Part shown: piece after piece, positions 7,101-14,821 of the stretch
Layout of the letters: every line of letters starts with the position of its first letter
How positions within the stretch are numbered: position 1 is the stretch's first letter
Assembly (NCBI RefSeq): GCF_905480005.1
Contig: NZ_CAJQOO010000123.1
Location: 1-33,533 of the forward strand
Origin: an uncultured Maricaulis sp.
GTDB taxonomy: Bacteria; Pseudomonadota; Alphaproteobacteria; Caulobacterales; Maricaulaceae
Direction of reading: 5' to 3'
DNA length: 33,533 bases
Position numbers and translations under genes: made by a program
Notes under the pieces: model-generated
What the model was told of the DNA's origin: nothing
Seen by the model: only the letters and a program-made list of their open reading frames with translations
Databases searched by the model: none

Positions 7101-8276
7101 ATGCTGCATCATTTCTTCACCGAACTCCGCGCCGCCAAGATCCCCGTCACCACGCGGGAATACCTGACCCTGCTGGAAGCGCTCGACAAGGGCGTGATCG
7201 AGCCGGAGATCAAGCATTTCTACTCGGTCAGCCGCGCCGCCCTCGTCAAGGACGAGAAGGATTTCGACAAGTTCGACATGGTGTTCGGCCACGTCTTCAA
7301 GGGCGTGGAAATGCTCTCCCAGATGTTCGAGGACAAGGAAATCCCGGACGAATGGCTGCAGGCGATGATGAAGCGCATGCTGACCGAAGAGGAAATGGCC
7401 GAACTCAAGGCCCTGCCCTTTGACGAGCTGATGGAAACCCTCAAGAAACGCCTTGAGGAGCAGGAAAAGCGCCATGAAGGCGGCAATAAGTGGATCGGCA
7501 CCGGCGGCACCTCGCCCTTCGGTCATTCCGGCTATAACCCGTCCGGCGTGCGCATTGGTGGCGAAAGCCAGAACAAGCGCGCGGCCAAGGTCTGGGAGCA
7601 GCGCCGCTACAAGGATCTCGATGGCGAGCGCGAGCTGGGCACGCGCAATCTGAAAGTCGCCCTGCGCCGCCTTCGCAAATTTGCCCGCGATGGTGCCCGC
7701 GAGGAACTCGACCTTGGCGAAACGATCGATGCCACAGCCAAGCAGGGCTGGCTCGATGTGATCATGCGACCGGAGCGCCGCAATGCGATCAAGGTGCTGG
7801 CCCTGTTTGATGTCGGCGGCTCGATGGATCCGCATATCCGGCTGTGCGAGGAGCTCTTCTCGGCCGCCCGCACGACCTTCAAGAATCTCGAATATTTCTA
7901 CTTCCACAACTGCCCCTATGAGGGCGTGTGGCGGTCAAACCTGCGCCGTCGCACCGAGACCGTGCCGACCCTGGATGTGATGCACAAATACCCGGCCGAC
8001 TGGAAGGTCATCCTGGTCGGTGACGCCGCCATGGCGCCTTATGAGATCACCCATGATGGCGGCTCGGTCGAAAACTGGAATGAAGAGGCCGGCGCAGTCT
8101 GGCTGCAGCGTATCGCCGACACCTGGCCACACCTGATCTGGATCAATCCGACGCCGGAGAAATGGTGGGAGCACTCCTACTCCACCCGCCTCGTCCAGGA
8201 CATTATCGGCGCCGACCGCATGTTCCCGCTGACCCTGGAAGGCGTCGATGCGGCGATGAAGGAGCTGGCGCGCTAA
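7101..8276 (+). CDS. CoxE-like VWA domain protein
   Basis: This 391-residue protein resembles the CoxE/YehP-like VWA proteins that partner with MoxR-type AAA ATPases in metal-centre insertion or complex remodelling. The N-terminal 190 residues are helical and highly charged, with a Lys/Glu-rich segment near 110-130. The C-terminal half is a von Willebrand A domain whose metal site appears as DVGGSMD (about residues 236-242), then a Thr/Asp-bearing core and VILVGDAAMAP. The second position of the classic DxSxS motif is Gly, a variant I associate with this family. The usual MoxR ATPase gene is not adjacent, so any partner must be encoded elsewhere. The stop codon overlaps that of the convergent GST gene. 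There is no clear Shine-Dalgarno before the ATG. Confidence 0.8.
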   Translation: MLHHFFTELRAAKIPVTTREYLTLLEALDKGVIEPEIKHFYSVSRAALVKDEKDFDKFDMVFGHVFKGVEMLSQMFEDKEIPDEWLQAMMKRMLTEEEMAELKALPFDELMETLKKRLEEQEKRHEGGNKWIGTGGTSPFGHSGYNPSGVRIGGESQNKRAAKVWEQRRYKDLDGERELGTRNLKVALRRLRKFARDGAREELDLGETIDATAKQGWLDVIMRPERRNAIKVLALFDVGGSMDPHIRLCEELFSAARTTFKNLEYFYFHNCPYEGVWRSNLRRRTETVPTLDVMHKYPADWKVILVGDAAMAPYEITHDGGSVENWNEEAGAVWLQRIADTWPHLIWINPTPEKWWEHSYSTRLVQDIIGADRMFPLTLEGVDAAMKELAR

Positions 8277-8896
8277 GCCAGCGCGGTCACCCGGCCTTCA
8301 TCATAATCCAGCTCCAGCTCGTTCTCGACCCGGGCGATCCAGCTTCGCACGCCGAGGAATTCGTCCAGATCGAACCCGCCCTCATCGGCGACGCGCGTAT
8401 AAGCGACGAGCGCGATATCGGCGAGGGTAAGCGTGTCGCGGACGATGAAGTCGCGCGACAGGAGGCGCATTTCCATCACCCCCAGCGCGCGGCGCCCCTT
8501 GGCCATGAGCTGTGGATCGATCGTGTCATCGCTCATGTTCTGGAAGGCTTTCTGGAAGCGCCGCACAGCGATGAAGGGCTCGTGGCTGTATTGTTCCCAG
8601 AACATCCATTCCAGCATCTTGGCCTGGTCGAAGGCGTCGTCCGGTATCAGGTCCGAGCCGCCAGCCAGATGGAAAATGATGGCATTGGACTGGGCCAGGA
8701 TGCGGCCATCCTCGCGCTCGAGACACGGCACTTGTCCGGCCGGATTGATGGCCAGGAAGTCCTCGGTGCGGGTCTCCCCCTTGGCGACATCGACCTCATG
8801 CCAATCATAGCTGAGGCCGAGCCGGTCGGCCGTCCACTTGACCTTCAGGCAATTGCCACTGCGCTGATCACCATAGATGCGAACGGGCTGGTTCAT
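8273..8896 (-). CDS. Glutathione S-transferase family protein
   Basis: The 207-residue product has an N-terminal thioredoxin fold (RIYGDQRSGNCLKVKW with the likely catalytic Ser near residue 13, the cis-Pro motif GQVPCLE and the glutathione-contacting QSNAI) and an all-helical C-terminal domain with the conserved LTLADIALVAYTRV. The start at 8896 is chosen because homologous fold elements begin right there. The open frame extends to 9118, but the extra part is not GST-like. It would act in the cytoplasm on electrophilic substrates. The sequence gives no specific substrate. It is transcribed alone and faces the VWA gene tail to tail. Confidence 0.88.
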   Translation of the reverse strand: MNQPVRIYGDQRSGNCLKVKWTADRLGLSYDWHEVDVAKGETRTEDFLAINPAGQVPCLEREDGRILAQSNAIIFHLAGGSDLIPDDAFDQAKMLEWMFWEQYSHEPFIAVRRFQKAFQNMSDDTIDPQLMAKGRRALGVMEMRLLSRDFIVRDTLTLADIALVAYTRVADEGGFDLDEFLGVRSWIARVENELELDYDEGRVTALA

Positions 8897-9065
8897 GGAC
8901 GACTCCCTTGTCTGGTCCCGCAGCATAACGCCACCGGGCGCGCGGTCATATGATGAATGCGTGTCAGTGCCGGCAAGGCTGTTTGACCGGCTGTGACAGT
9001 CCGCCGCTTGGGCCTCGCCGCGAGCCCGCCTATAAGAGGCGAAACGAGCACAGGTATCCGCCAGA

Positions 9066-9392
9066 ATGACCACGTCTACCCGCCCCGGCATCACCGAACC
9101 CGAAGCCTGCCAGACCATGCAGGATGTGCGTGCGGGCGTGGACGCGCTCGACCGCGAACTGGTCGCCCTGATCGCCGAGCGGGCGCGCTATATGGAAGCC
9201 GCCGCCCGGATCAAGCCGAGCCGCGAGGTGGTCCGCGATGAATGGCGGATCAATGATGTGATCGCCAAGGTCACTGCCGAAGCGGAAAAGCGCGGCCTGG
9301 CCGTCGAGATCGCCGAACCGGTCTGGCGCGAACTGGTCGAACGCTCGATCGCTTATGAATTCAGTGTCTGGGACAAGACGCGCGGGGACTGA
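9066..9392 (+). CDS. Small AroQ-type chorismate mutase (or PchB-like lyase)
   Basis: A 108-residue single-domain, three-helix AroQ protein. The helix-1 pattern VRAGVDALDRELVALIAERARYMEAAARIK carries the expected Arg-22, Arg-39 and Lys-50, followed by Arg-57/Asp-58 and the C-terminal helix around residues 85-100. It is predicted to convert chorismate to prephenate for Phe/Tyr synthesis. The same fold serves in isochorismate pyruvate lyases (PchB), and sequence inspection does not fully separate the two. No prephenate dehydratase domain is fused to it and no aromatic or siderophore genes are adjacent. It converges with the Hpt gene 5 bp further on. Confidence 0.85.
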   Translation: MTTSTRPGITEPEACQTMQDVRAGVDALDRELVALIAERARYMEAAARIKPSREVVRDEWRINDVIAKVTAEAEKRGLAVEIAEPVWRELVERSIAYEFSVWDKTRGD

Positions 9393-9397
9393 AGCGG

Positions 9398-9736
9398 TCA
9401 GTCGGCTTGCGCGAAGGCGAGCTCGGTTTCCCGGACACAGCGCTCCACTTGCAGCCGGGCACCAGGCCAGGCCGGCTCCGCAGCCGGCTCGATCGCATCG
9501 CACAAATCAGCCAGCGCAAAGGCGCCGACACCGCGCGCGGCCCCCTTCAGCGTATGGCAGGCAGCACGCCAGGCGGACGCATCGACAGGGGAGTCCATGA
9601 TCGCCAGGCAGCGTTGGGCCTGATCGCACATCAACCCCAGGAGCTCATCGCGCAAGGCCACATCCCCGCCCGTATAACGGGCGAGATGTGCGGCATCAAA
9701 CAGCGGTGAGGCTGGGTTTTCCATGGCGGCTATCAT
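9398..9736 (-). CDS. Orphan Hpt (histidine phosphotransfer) domain protein
   Basis: This 112-residue protein is a lone four-helix Hpt module. The phosphorylatable His is His-61 in HTLKGAARGVGA, the standard H-x-LKG-x5-GA motif, flanked by the expected helices (LRDELLGLMCDQAQRCLAIM before, LADLCDAIE after). It would pass phosphate between a hybrid histidine kinase and a response regulator. No kinase or receiver gene is nearby, so the partners are encoded elsewhere. The first ATG (9736) is used because a purine-rich GAGATGGG precedes it. A TTAA-N8-TTAA element lies 24 bp upstream (9760-9775), which is close to but not the CtrA-type spacing. Confidence 0.82.
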   Translation of the reverse strand: MIAAMENPASPLFDAAHLARYTGGDVALRDELLGLMCDQAQRCLAIMDSPVDASAWRAACHTLKGAARGVGAFALADLCDAIEPAAEPAWPGARLQVERCVRETELAFAQAD

Positions 9737-9826
9737 AACCCATCTCTAGCCCGGCGCCCTTAACAGCCTCCTTAATTTCCCGCCCGCACAGGGCCGATCG
9801 CTCAGCTTGGTGAATGAAGCGTTCAG

Positions 9827-9845
9827 TTTCGCGTCAGGCGCGAAA
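9827..9845. promoter_or_regulatory. 7-5-7 inverted repeat before a small secreted-protein gene
   Basis: TTTCGCG (9827-9833) and CGCGAAA (9839-9845) are perfect reverse complements around TCAGG. The element lies 34 bp before the start codon at 9880. It could be an operator or a 5'-UTR hairpin. No T run follows, so it is not a terminator. Confidence 0.35.
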
Positions 9846-9879
9846 TGTGAGGCTGGCCGCAGAAATAGGGAGGGACACC

Positions 9880-10278
9880 ATGATCAGAACCGTCAAGACA
9901 CTCACCGTCTGTCTGGCTCTCGCACTGGGGGCCGGCGGGCTGGCCGCGGCGGACAGTGGCGTCACCCGCACAACCGAGACCGCACCGCGCCTGGCCGCCG
10001 AAACTGGCGAGAAGCGTCTGCAGCGCCGTCATCATCGCCCGCGCCACGACTATCGCCCGCGCCGCGGATCGCATCATGATCACGGCTATCGGCGCGGCCA
10101 GCCAACACGCTATCGTTATGCGTCACAATGCTGGGATTCACGCCAGCAGGCCCATTTTCACGGACGACCCGCCCTTGTTTCCGTCCGCCTCTGCCGCGAC
10201 CGCTACGGGCGGACCTATACCGTGCGTGGCTCGACCCGGCTGATCCATTACATTCGCTCACCCTATCGTCGCTGGTAG
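9880..10278 (+). CDS. Small His/Arg-rich exported protein, unknown function
   Basis: The ATG at 9880 follows the good ribosome site AGGGAGGG and starts a standard signal peptide (MIRTVKTLTVCLALALGAGG, ending near AAADSG). The mature protein of about 107 residues is very basic. Residues 47-78 are packed with Arg and His (RRHHRPRHDY, HHDHGYRRG), and the C-terminal half has Cys residues (QCWDS, RLCRDRYG) that could form a disulfide in the periplasm. I do not recognise a family. The His-rich stretch suggests possible metal or polyanion binding, which is inference only. It appears to be a single-gene unit. Confidence 0.75.
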   Translation: MIRTVKTLTVCLALALGAGGLAAADSGVTRTTETAPRLAAETGEKRLQRRHHRPRHDYRPRRGSHHDHGYRRGQPTRYRYASQCWDSRQQAHFHGRPALVSVRLCRDRYGRTYTVRGSTRLIHYIRSPYRRW

Positions 10279-10345
10279 GGGCCGGGGGCCTTTCGCTTGA
10301 AGACGGGGCGGCGGCGCGATACCTCTCATTGCGAGGGAGACTGCC

Positions 10346-11446
10346 ATGCGTGACCGACTGACCCGCCTGCTTGCCGTTTCGGTGTCCATCACCAGCCTGC
10401 TCGCCGCCTGCTCGCAGCCGGCACCGGTCGATGAGGAAACCCCGCCCGCTGCCGATGAAACCATGGCCGCGCCGGACGAGACGCGTCCGGCCGATGGTGT
10501 CACCCCGCCCGAAAACAGCCCTGAGATCGCTGCCATCGACATCCAGGAATGGGCTGTGCCGTGGGAGGGTCGCCCGCGCGATCCCTACACGCTGGATGGG
10601 CAAACAGTCTGGTTTGCCGGTCAGGCCAATTCCTACATTGCCCGCCTTGATGTCGCGACCGGCGAGATGATCCGGATCGATCTGCGCGACGGCGCCGGAC
10701 CGCACAATCTCATCGTCCAGGATGATCACCGCGTCTGGTATGCCGGCAATCGCGACGCGCATATCGGCATCTATGATCCGGCGACGGAAAGCTTCGACTA
10801 TATCGAGACACCGCGCGACACGACCGCCGACCCGCACACCCAGATCTTCGATGGCCAGGGCCATATCTGGTTTACAAGCCAGCGCAGCAATTCGGTCAGC
10901 CGCCTGAACATGGAAACCCGCGAGCTGGAAACCGTCATGGTGCCGACCGAGGGCGCGCGCGCCTATGGCATCAAGCAGGCCCCCGACGGAACGATCTGGG
11001 TTGCCCTGTTCGGGACCAACAAGCTGGCCTCCGTCGATCCGGAAACCCTTGAGCTGACCGAGCATGATCTGCCGCGCGAGACGACGCGCCCCCGCCGCAT
11101 CGCCGTGACCTCCGACGGGCGCGTCTGGTATGGCGATTATGCCGACGGCTATCTCGGTGTCTTCGATCCGGCCGACCAATCCGTCACCGAATGGGAGATG
11201 CCCTCCGGCGCCAATGCCCGCCCCTATGCCTTCGCCGTGGATGGCCAGGACCGGATCTGGTTCGTCGAGACCGGTGTGGATCCGAACTGGTTCGTCGGCT
11301 TTGACCCGGAGGGCGAGGCGTTTTTCTCCATCACCGCCATCCCCTCGGGCGGCGGCGTGGTCCGCCATATGCAGTATCTGCCATCGACCGGCGAGATCTG
11401 GTTTGGCAGCGATATGGGCACGATCGGCCGGGCCCAGGTGGAATAG
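10346..11446 (+). CDS. Vgb-like (streptogramin lyase-type) beta-propeller lipoprotein
   Basis: The 366-residue product begins with a lipoprotein signal (lipobox LLAAC, lipid Cys near residue 22), a Pro/Glu-rich linker to about residue 60, and then six or seven blades with the Vgb pattern: VWFAGQANSYIARLD, VWYAGNRDAHIGIYD, IWFTSQRSNSVSRLN, IWVALFGTNKLASVD, VWYGDYADGYLGVFD, IWFVETGVDPNWFVGFD and IWFGSDMGTIGRAQ. The family contains virginiamycin B lyase, but many surface or periplasmic relatives have unrelated and unknown roles. The lipid anchor and the lack of any resistance context argue against calling it an antibiotic lyase. GCGAGGGAG precedes the start. No cotranscribed partner is visible. 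Confidence 0.85.
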   Translation: MRDRLTRLLAVSVSITSLLAACSQPAPVDEETPPAADETMAAPDETRPADGVTPPENSPEIAAIDIQEWAVPWEGRPRDPYTLDGQTVWFAGQANSYIARLDVATGEMIRIDLRDGAGPHNLIVQDDHRVWYAGNRDAHIGIYDPATESFDYIETPRDTTADPHTQIFDGQGHIWFTSQRSNSVSRLNMETRELETVMVPTEGARAYGIKQAPDGTIWVALFGTNKLASVDPETLELTEHDLPRETTRPRRIAVTSDGRVWYGDYADGYLGVFDPADQSVTEWEMPSGANARPYAFAVDGQDRIWFVETGVDPNWFVGFDPEGEAFFSITAIPSGGGVVRHMQYLPSTGEIWFGSDMGTIGRAQVE

Positions 11447-11514
11447 GCCGTCACGCCGCCTGGAAGCCCACCGATCACGCATGGGAGATATGTGTGACAG
11501 GGCAGAGGAATGGC

Positions 11515-11542
11515 TTGATTTTACACGCCGCAAGCGTATTTT
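11515..11542 (+). promoter_or_regulatory. Possible promoter of the tRNA-Lys gene
   Basis: TTGATT (11515-11520) and TATTTT (11537-11542) have a 16-bp spacing and end 19 bp before the mature tRNA. The match to a housekeeping promoter is only fair. Confidence 0.3.
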
Positions 11543-11561
11543 CCGCCGCTTCCCAACCGGC

Positions 11562-11637
<76 letters not shown>

Positions 11638-11780
11638 ATTCTCCGACTTTTGCGGCACCCCCCATATCCCCGAATTCTTTACCGGCGGTCTTTGCATGCC
11701 CGCCGGCCCATTGACGGGCGGGACCGGCTGCGTTGATCTTTGCGACCGCCTGTCCAAAGCCTCCGAAAGTCATCGCTGCG

Positions 11781-12905
11781 ATGCGTCCACACACCGTCAA
11801 TCCATGCTTTGTCCTCGCCCTGGCACTGTTCGCGCTCTCAGCCTGCACCACCGCGCCGGCTCATTTGCCGATTGTGTCGCCCCATGTGGCGGCGGGTGTG
11901 AGCGAGCCGATCCTGATTGCGACGACGCGGGCGACGAGTGAGGATCCCGATATCCGCCTAACGCCGGGGCGCGGCGCCCTGTCCTTTGCCCGGGCCGATG
12001 TCTGGGTTCCGGCCAACCGGCTCGCAGGCGACATCACCCATCCCACACTGCCGGCCGATCCGGCGCGTGAGTTCGCGCTCACCGGCTATCAGGCCGACCT
12101 GGCGCCCGAGGCGTGGTCGGCCATGCTCGACCAGCATCTGTCATCCATGCCACTGGCGGAGCGGCAGGTCTTGGTCTTTGTCCACGGCTTCAACACGCCC
12201 TTCTCGGACGGGCTGTATCTGAATGCCCAGATCCTCAATGATTACGGCGTGCGGACGGCGGCGGTGCATTACGCCTGGCCCTCGGCGGGCCATTGGCCGG
12301 CCTATCTCTACGACAGGGACAGCGCACAATTTGCCCGCGATGGTCTGGTCGAGACCCTCGAGCGCGTTTCCGACAGTCCAGCCACCTCCATCATCCTCCT
12401 CGCCCATTCGATGGGGTCACTGGTGACGATGGAGGCGCTGCGCCAGCTCAGCCTGGAAGGCCGGACAGATGTCCTGGCCCGGCTCGACCCGGTCATCCTG
12501 GCCTCGCCTGACATTGATTTCGACGTCTTTCTGAACCAGCTCGACGCGATCGACCCTCCGCCGGCGCATCTTGCCGTCCTGGTTTCGGACCGCGATCGCG
12601 TCCTCGCCCTGTCCGACTCGCTGCGCGGTGGCCACCAATCCTGCCTGGGCATCGGCCGTCAGCGCGACGCGCTGGTCGAACGGGGTATTGCGGTGATTGA
12701 TCTGAGCGAGTTGCGGGACGGATCGCTGCTGGGTCATGTCGACTTCGCGACGTCTGAAACCCTGATGCAATTAGCCGCGAGCGGCGCGCTGTCGGAGGCC
12801 CTGAACGGCGAGCCGGGACAATCGCGGGAGAGCGGGCTGGGTGCCCTGGCCGACATGGCTGCGCGGATCATCTATCTGCCGGCGCGGGCGCTGGGCGAAC
12901 GCTAG
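11781..12905 (+). CDS. Alpha/beta-hydrolase lipoprotein (DUF900/COG4782 type)
   Basis: The ATG at 11781 starts a lipoprotein signal (lipobox ALSAC, lipid Cys-22) for a 374-residue protein. After a beta-rich region with LIATTRATSEDPDIRL and GALSFARADVWVP, the hydrolase core carries the oxyanion segment VLVFVHGFNTPF, the nucleophile elbow AHSMGS (Ser-210) and a late LLGHVDF that may supply the catalytic His. This layout matches the esterase/lipase-like DUF900 family, whose substrates are generally unknown. The lipobox places it in the cell envelope. It is preceded by tRNA-Lys and followed by a terminator shared with the chemoreceptor gene. The frame is open from 11733, but the earlier start would spoil the signal peptide. 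Confidence 0.85.
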   Translation: MRPHTVNPCFVLALALFALSACTTAPAHLPIVSPHVAAGVSEPILIATTRATSEDPDIRLTPGRGALSFARADVWVPANRLAGDITHPTLPADPAREFALTGYQADLAPEAWSAMLDQHLSSMPLAERQVLVFVHGFNTPFSDGLYLNAQILNDYGVRTAAVHYAWPSAGHWPAYLYDRDSAQFARDGLVETLERVSDSPATSIILLAHSMGSLVTMEALRQLSLEGRTDVLARLDPVILASPDIDFDVFLNQLDAIDPPPAHLAVLVSDRDRVLALSDSLRGGHQSCLGIGRQRDALVERGIAVIDLSELRDGSLLGHVDFATSETLMQLAASGALSEALNGEPGQSRESGLGALADMAARIIYLPARALGER

Positions 12906-12927
12906 CGCCGCACCGCTATCCAGACAG

Positions 12928-12963
12928 AAAAACGCCCGGACCGAGGGGGGAGAGGTCCGGGCG
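12928..12963 (-). terminator. Rho-independent terminator of the chemoreceptor gene
   Basis: CGCCCGGACC (12933-12942) and GGTCCGGGCG (12954-12963) form a perfect 10-bp stem. Read on the minus strand, it is followed by TTTTT (12928-12932). The stem may also slow transcription coming from the hydrolase gene on the plus strand, but there the T run is poor. Confidence 0.75.
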
Positions 12964-12996
12964 CTTGTGTTGCAAGGCGACATCAGGGGGGAGAGA

Positions 12997-14700
12997 TCAG
13001 CCGGCCTCGCGAACCTCGGTGAGGAAAGTTTCCACCGTGGAATTCAGTTTTTCGGCGCGCTCGGAGACGGTCCTGACCGCGCGCAGCACGTCCTGGGATG
13101 CGTCACCGGTCTGGCGGGCCGAGCGGGACACCACATCGACATTGTCAGAAACAGCGCGCGCACTCGTCGCGGCATGGGATACCGAGCTCGAGATCTCGCG
13201 GGTCGACGCGCTCTGCTCTTCCGCGGCGGCGGCAATGGCCGACGCCGAGCGGGAGATTTCGCCAACCGCACGGGTCACATCCTCGATCGAGGAGGAGGAC
13301 GACGCGGCAGCATCCTGGATCGCCTGGATCTGGTCGCGGATATCATCCGTGGCCTTGGCGGTCTGGGCGGCGAGCGACTTGACCTCGGAGGCGACGACCG
13401 CGAAGCCCTTGCCGGCTTCACCGGCCCGTGCCGCTTCAATCGTGGCATTCAGCGCCAGCAGATTGGTCTGCTCGGAAATATCATTGATCAGCTGGACCAC
13501 ATTGCCGATTTCCTGCGCCGCGGCGCCGAGATTGTCGACAACGGTGCGAACCGACTTGGCGCGCTCATCAGCCTGGCTGGCCATATCCGAGGAGCCCTGG
13601 ATCTGGTGGGTCACTTCGGCGATGGAGGCCGTCAGCTCTTCAGACGCCGCCGCAACCGACTCGACATTGGCCGATGCCTGGGCTGCCGACGAGGCCATCT
13701 GGCCAGACTGCTCGGACCCTTCCGTCGCGGCTTGCGACAGCTGTTCGGCAATCGCCGACATGGAGGAGCAGGCCTCGTTCACTTCGCCCAGCATGGACAT
13801 GACTTCGGCGTCGAAAGTCTGGGCCAGGTCATTCAGCTTGGCCGCGCGGCGCTCATTGGCTTCAGCCTGGGCGCGCTGTTCTTTTTCAAGTTCCTCGGCC
13901 TGCAGGCCCTTCTCGCGGAAGCGGCTCAGGCTTTCGACGACAGCGCCCAGCTCGTCGGAGCGCTCAAGCGCCGCGATATTGAGCGAGTAATCGCCATCGG
14001 CCAGCGTTTCCGTCGCCGCGGCGATCTTGCGCACCGAGGCCGAGATCTGACGTCCGAAGATAACCGCCAGGGCAATGAGGGCGACACCGACACCAATGGT
14101 CAGACCAATGAAGAGAATGATGGAATTGCGGACGCCGTCCTGGGTGGCGGCGGCATCCATGCGTGCCAGGGATGCGCCTTCCATGGCGAGATCATCGAGG
14201 TCAGAGCTGATCTCGGCGAAGACGGCATCGAAGGGCTGCAGGAAGGCGACCGAGCTGGCGAAATCGAGTTCCAGCATCTGGCCGACGAAATCGAGCGCGT
14301 CCTTGTAGAGGGCGAGCTGCTCGACCAGGCTGTCAAACGTGTTGGTGCCGGCGGCAATGTCGGCGCCGGAAACCTGAAGGTCGGCGATGCGGGCGGAGAG
14401 CCCGTCAACGCGTGTGCCCACGGCGTCGAACTCAGCCATCACATCGATCGGATTGCCGGCAGCCTGGGCGGTGACCACAGCAAGCACGTCACTATTGATG
14501 GTCTGCAATTCGGATTTCAGATCAGTGAGTTCGAGGGCAGCGTTCATTTCGCCCATCGCACGTTGCTGGCTGTCGGACCCGTTCTGCAGGGACCAGGCCC
14601 CGAGACCGGCAACCGCGATCAGCGCGATGATCGCCGCAATCGGTGCAACCGCGAAGGATTGCGCGATCGTCAGCTTGAATAGTGAAGTTAACTTGCCCAT
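12997..14700 (-). CDS. Methyl-accepting chemotaxis protein
   Basis: The 567-residue chemoreceptor has a transmembrane segment at about 11-38, a periplasmic helical sensor region of about 150 residues, a second transmembrane segment at about 193-216, a HAMP domain (about 217-270) and a long coiled-coil signalling domain. The conserved hairpin tip that binds CheW/CheA is intact at about residues 409-443 ([20 protein letters not shown] then [11 protein letters not shown]). There is no C-terminal pentapeptide for CheR tethering. The periplasmic domain looks like a plain four-helix bundle, so the ligand cannot be named. CTGGGAGAG precedes the ATG. It lies downstream of the YfiR-like/TonB receptor pair on the same strand, with a terminator in between. 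Confidence 0.95.
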   Translation of the reverse strand: MGKLTSLFKLTIAQSFAVAPIAAIIALIAVAGLGAWSLQNGSDSQQRAMGEMNAALELTDLKSELQTINSDVLAVVTAQAAGNPIDVMAEFDAVGTRVDGLSARIADLQVSGADIAAGTNTFDSLVEQLALYKDALDFVGQMLELDFASSVAFLQPFDAVFAEISSDLDDLAMEGASLARMDAAATQDGVRNSIILFIGLTIGVGVALIALAVIFGRQISASVRKIAAATETLADGDYSLNIAALERSDELGAVVESLSRFREKGLQAEELEKEQRAQAEANERRAAKLNDLAQTFDAEVMSMLGEVNEACSSMSAIAEQLSQAATEGSEQSGQMASSAAQASANVESVAAASEELTASIAEVTHQIQGSSDMASQADERAKSVRTVVDNLGAAAQEIGNVVQLINDISEQTNLLALNATIEAARAGEAGKGFAVVASEVKSLAAQTAKATDDIRDQIQAIQDAAASSSSSIEDVTRAVGEISRSASAIAAAAEEQSASTREISSSVSHAATSARAVSDNVDVVSRSARQTGDASQDVLRAVRTVSERAEKLNSTVETFLTEVREAG

Positions 14701-14780
14701 TGAACTCTCCCAGGTGACATCACCGATTGGCGGTTTTGTCGATGCTCAGACAATCCGCCCGAATCGCTAAAGTCAGGGTT

Positions 14781-14812
14781 AACGCCCCGGCACCATTCAG
14801 TGCCGGGGCGTT
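14781..14812 (-). terminator. Strong hairpin terminator after the second TonB receptor gene
   Basis: AACGCCCCGGCAC (14781-14793) and GTGCCGGGGCGTT (14800-14812) form a perfect 13-bp stem with a 6-nt loop, 9 bp beyond the receptor stop codon. The T run on the minus side is short, but the stem is very stable. Confidence 0.65.
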
Positions 14813-14821
14813 CATTTCATA

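Noticed and set aside
9760-9775. TTAA-N8-TTAA as a CtrA site before the Hpt gene
   Set aside because: The CtrA consensus has a 7-bp spacer. The extra base would misalign the two half-sites, so it is noted only in passing.
12841-14682. Long plus-strand open frame of 613 codons opposite the chemoreceptor gene
   Set aside because: It is the antisense shadow of a clear methyl-accepting chemotaxis protein. The Arg/Gly/Asp-rich product has no recognisable domain and arises from GC-rich codon structure.
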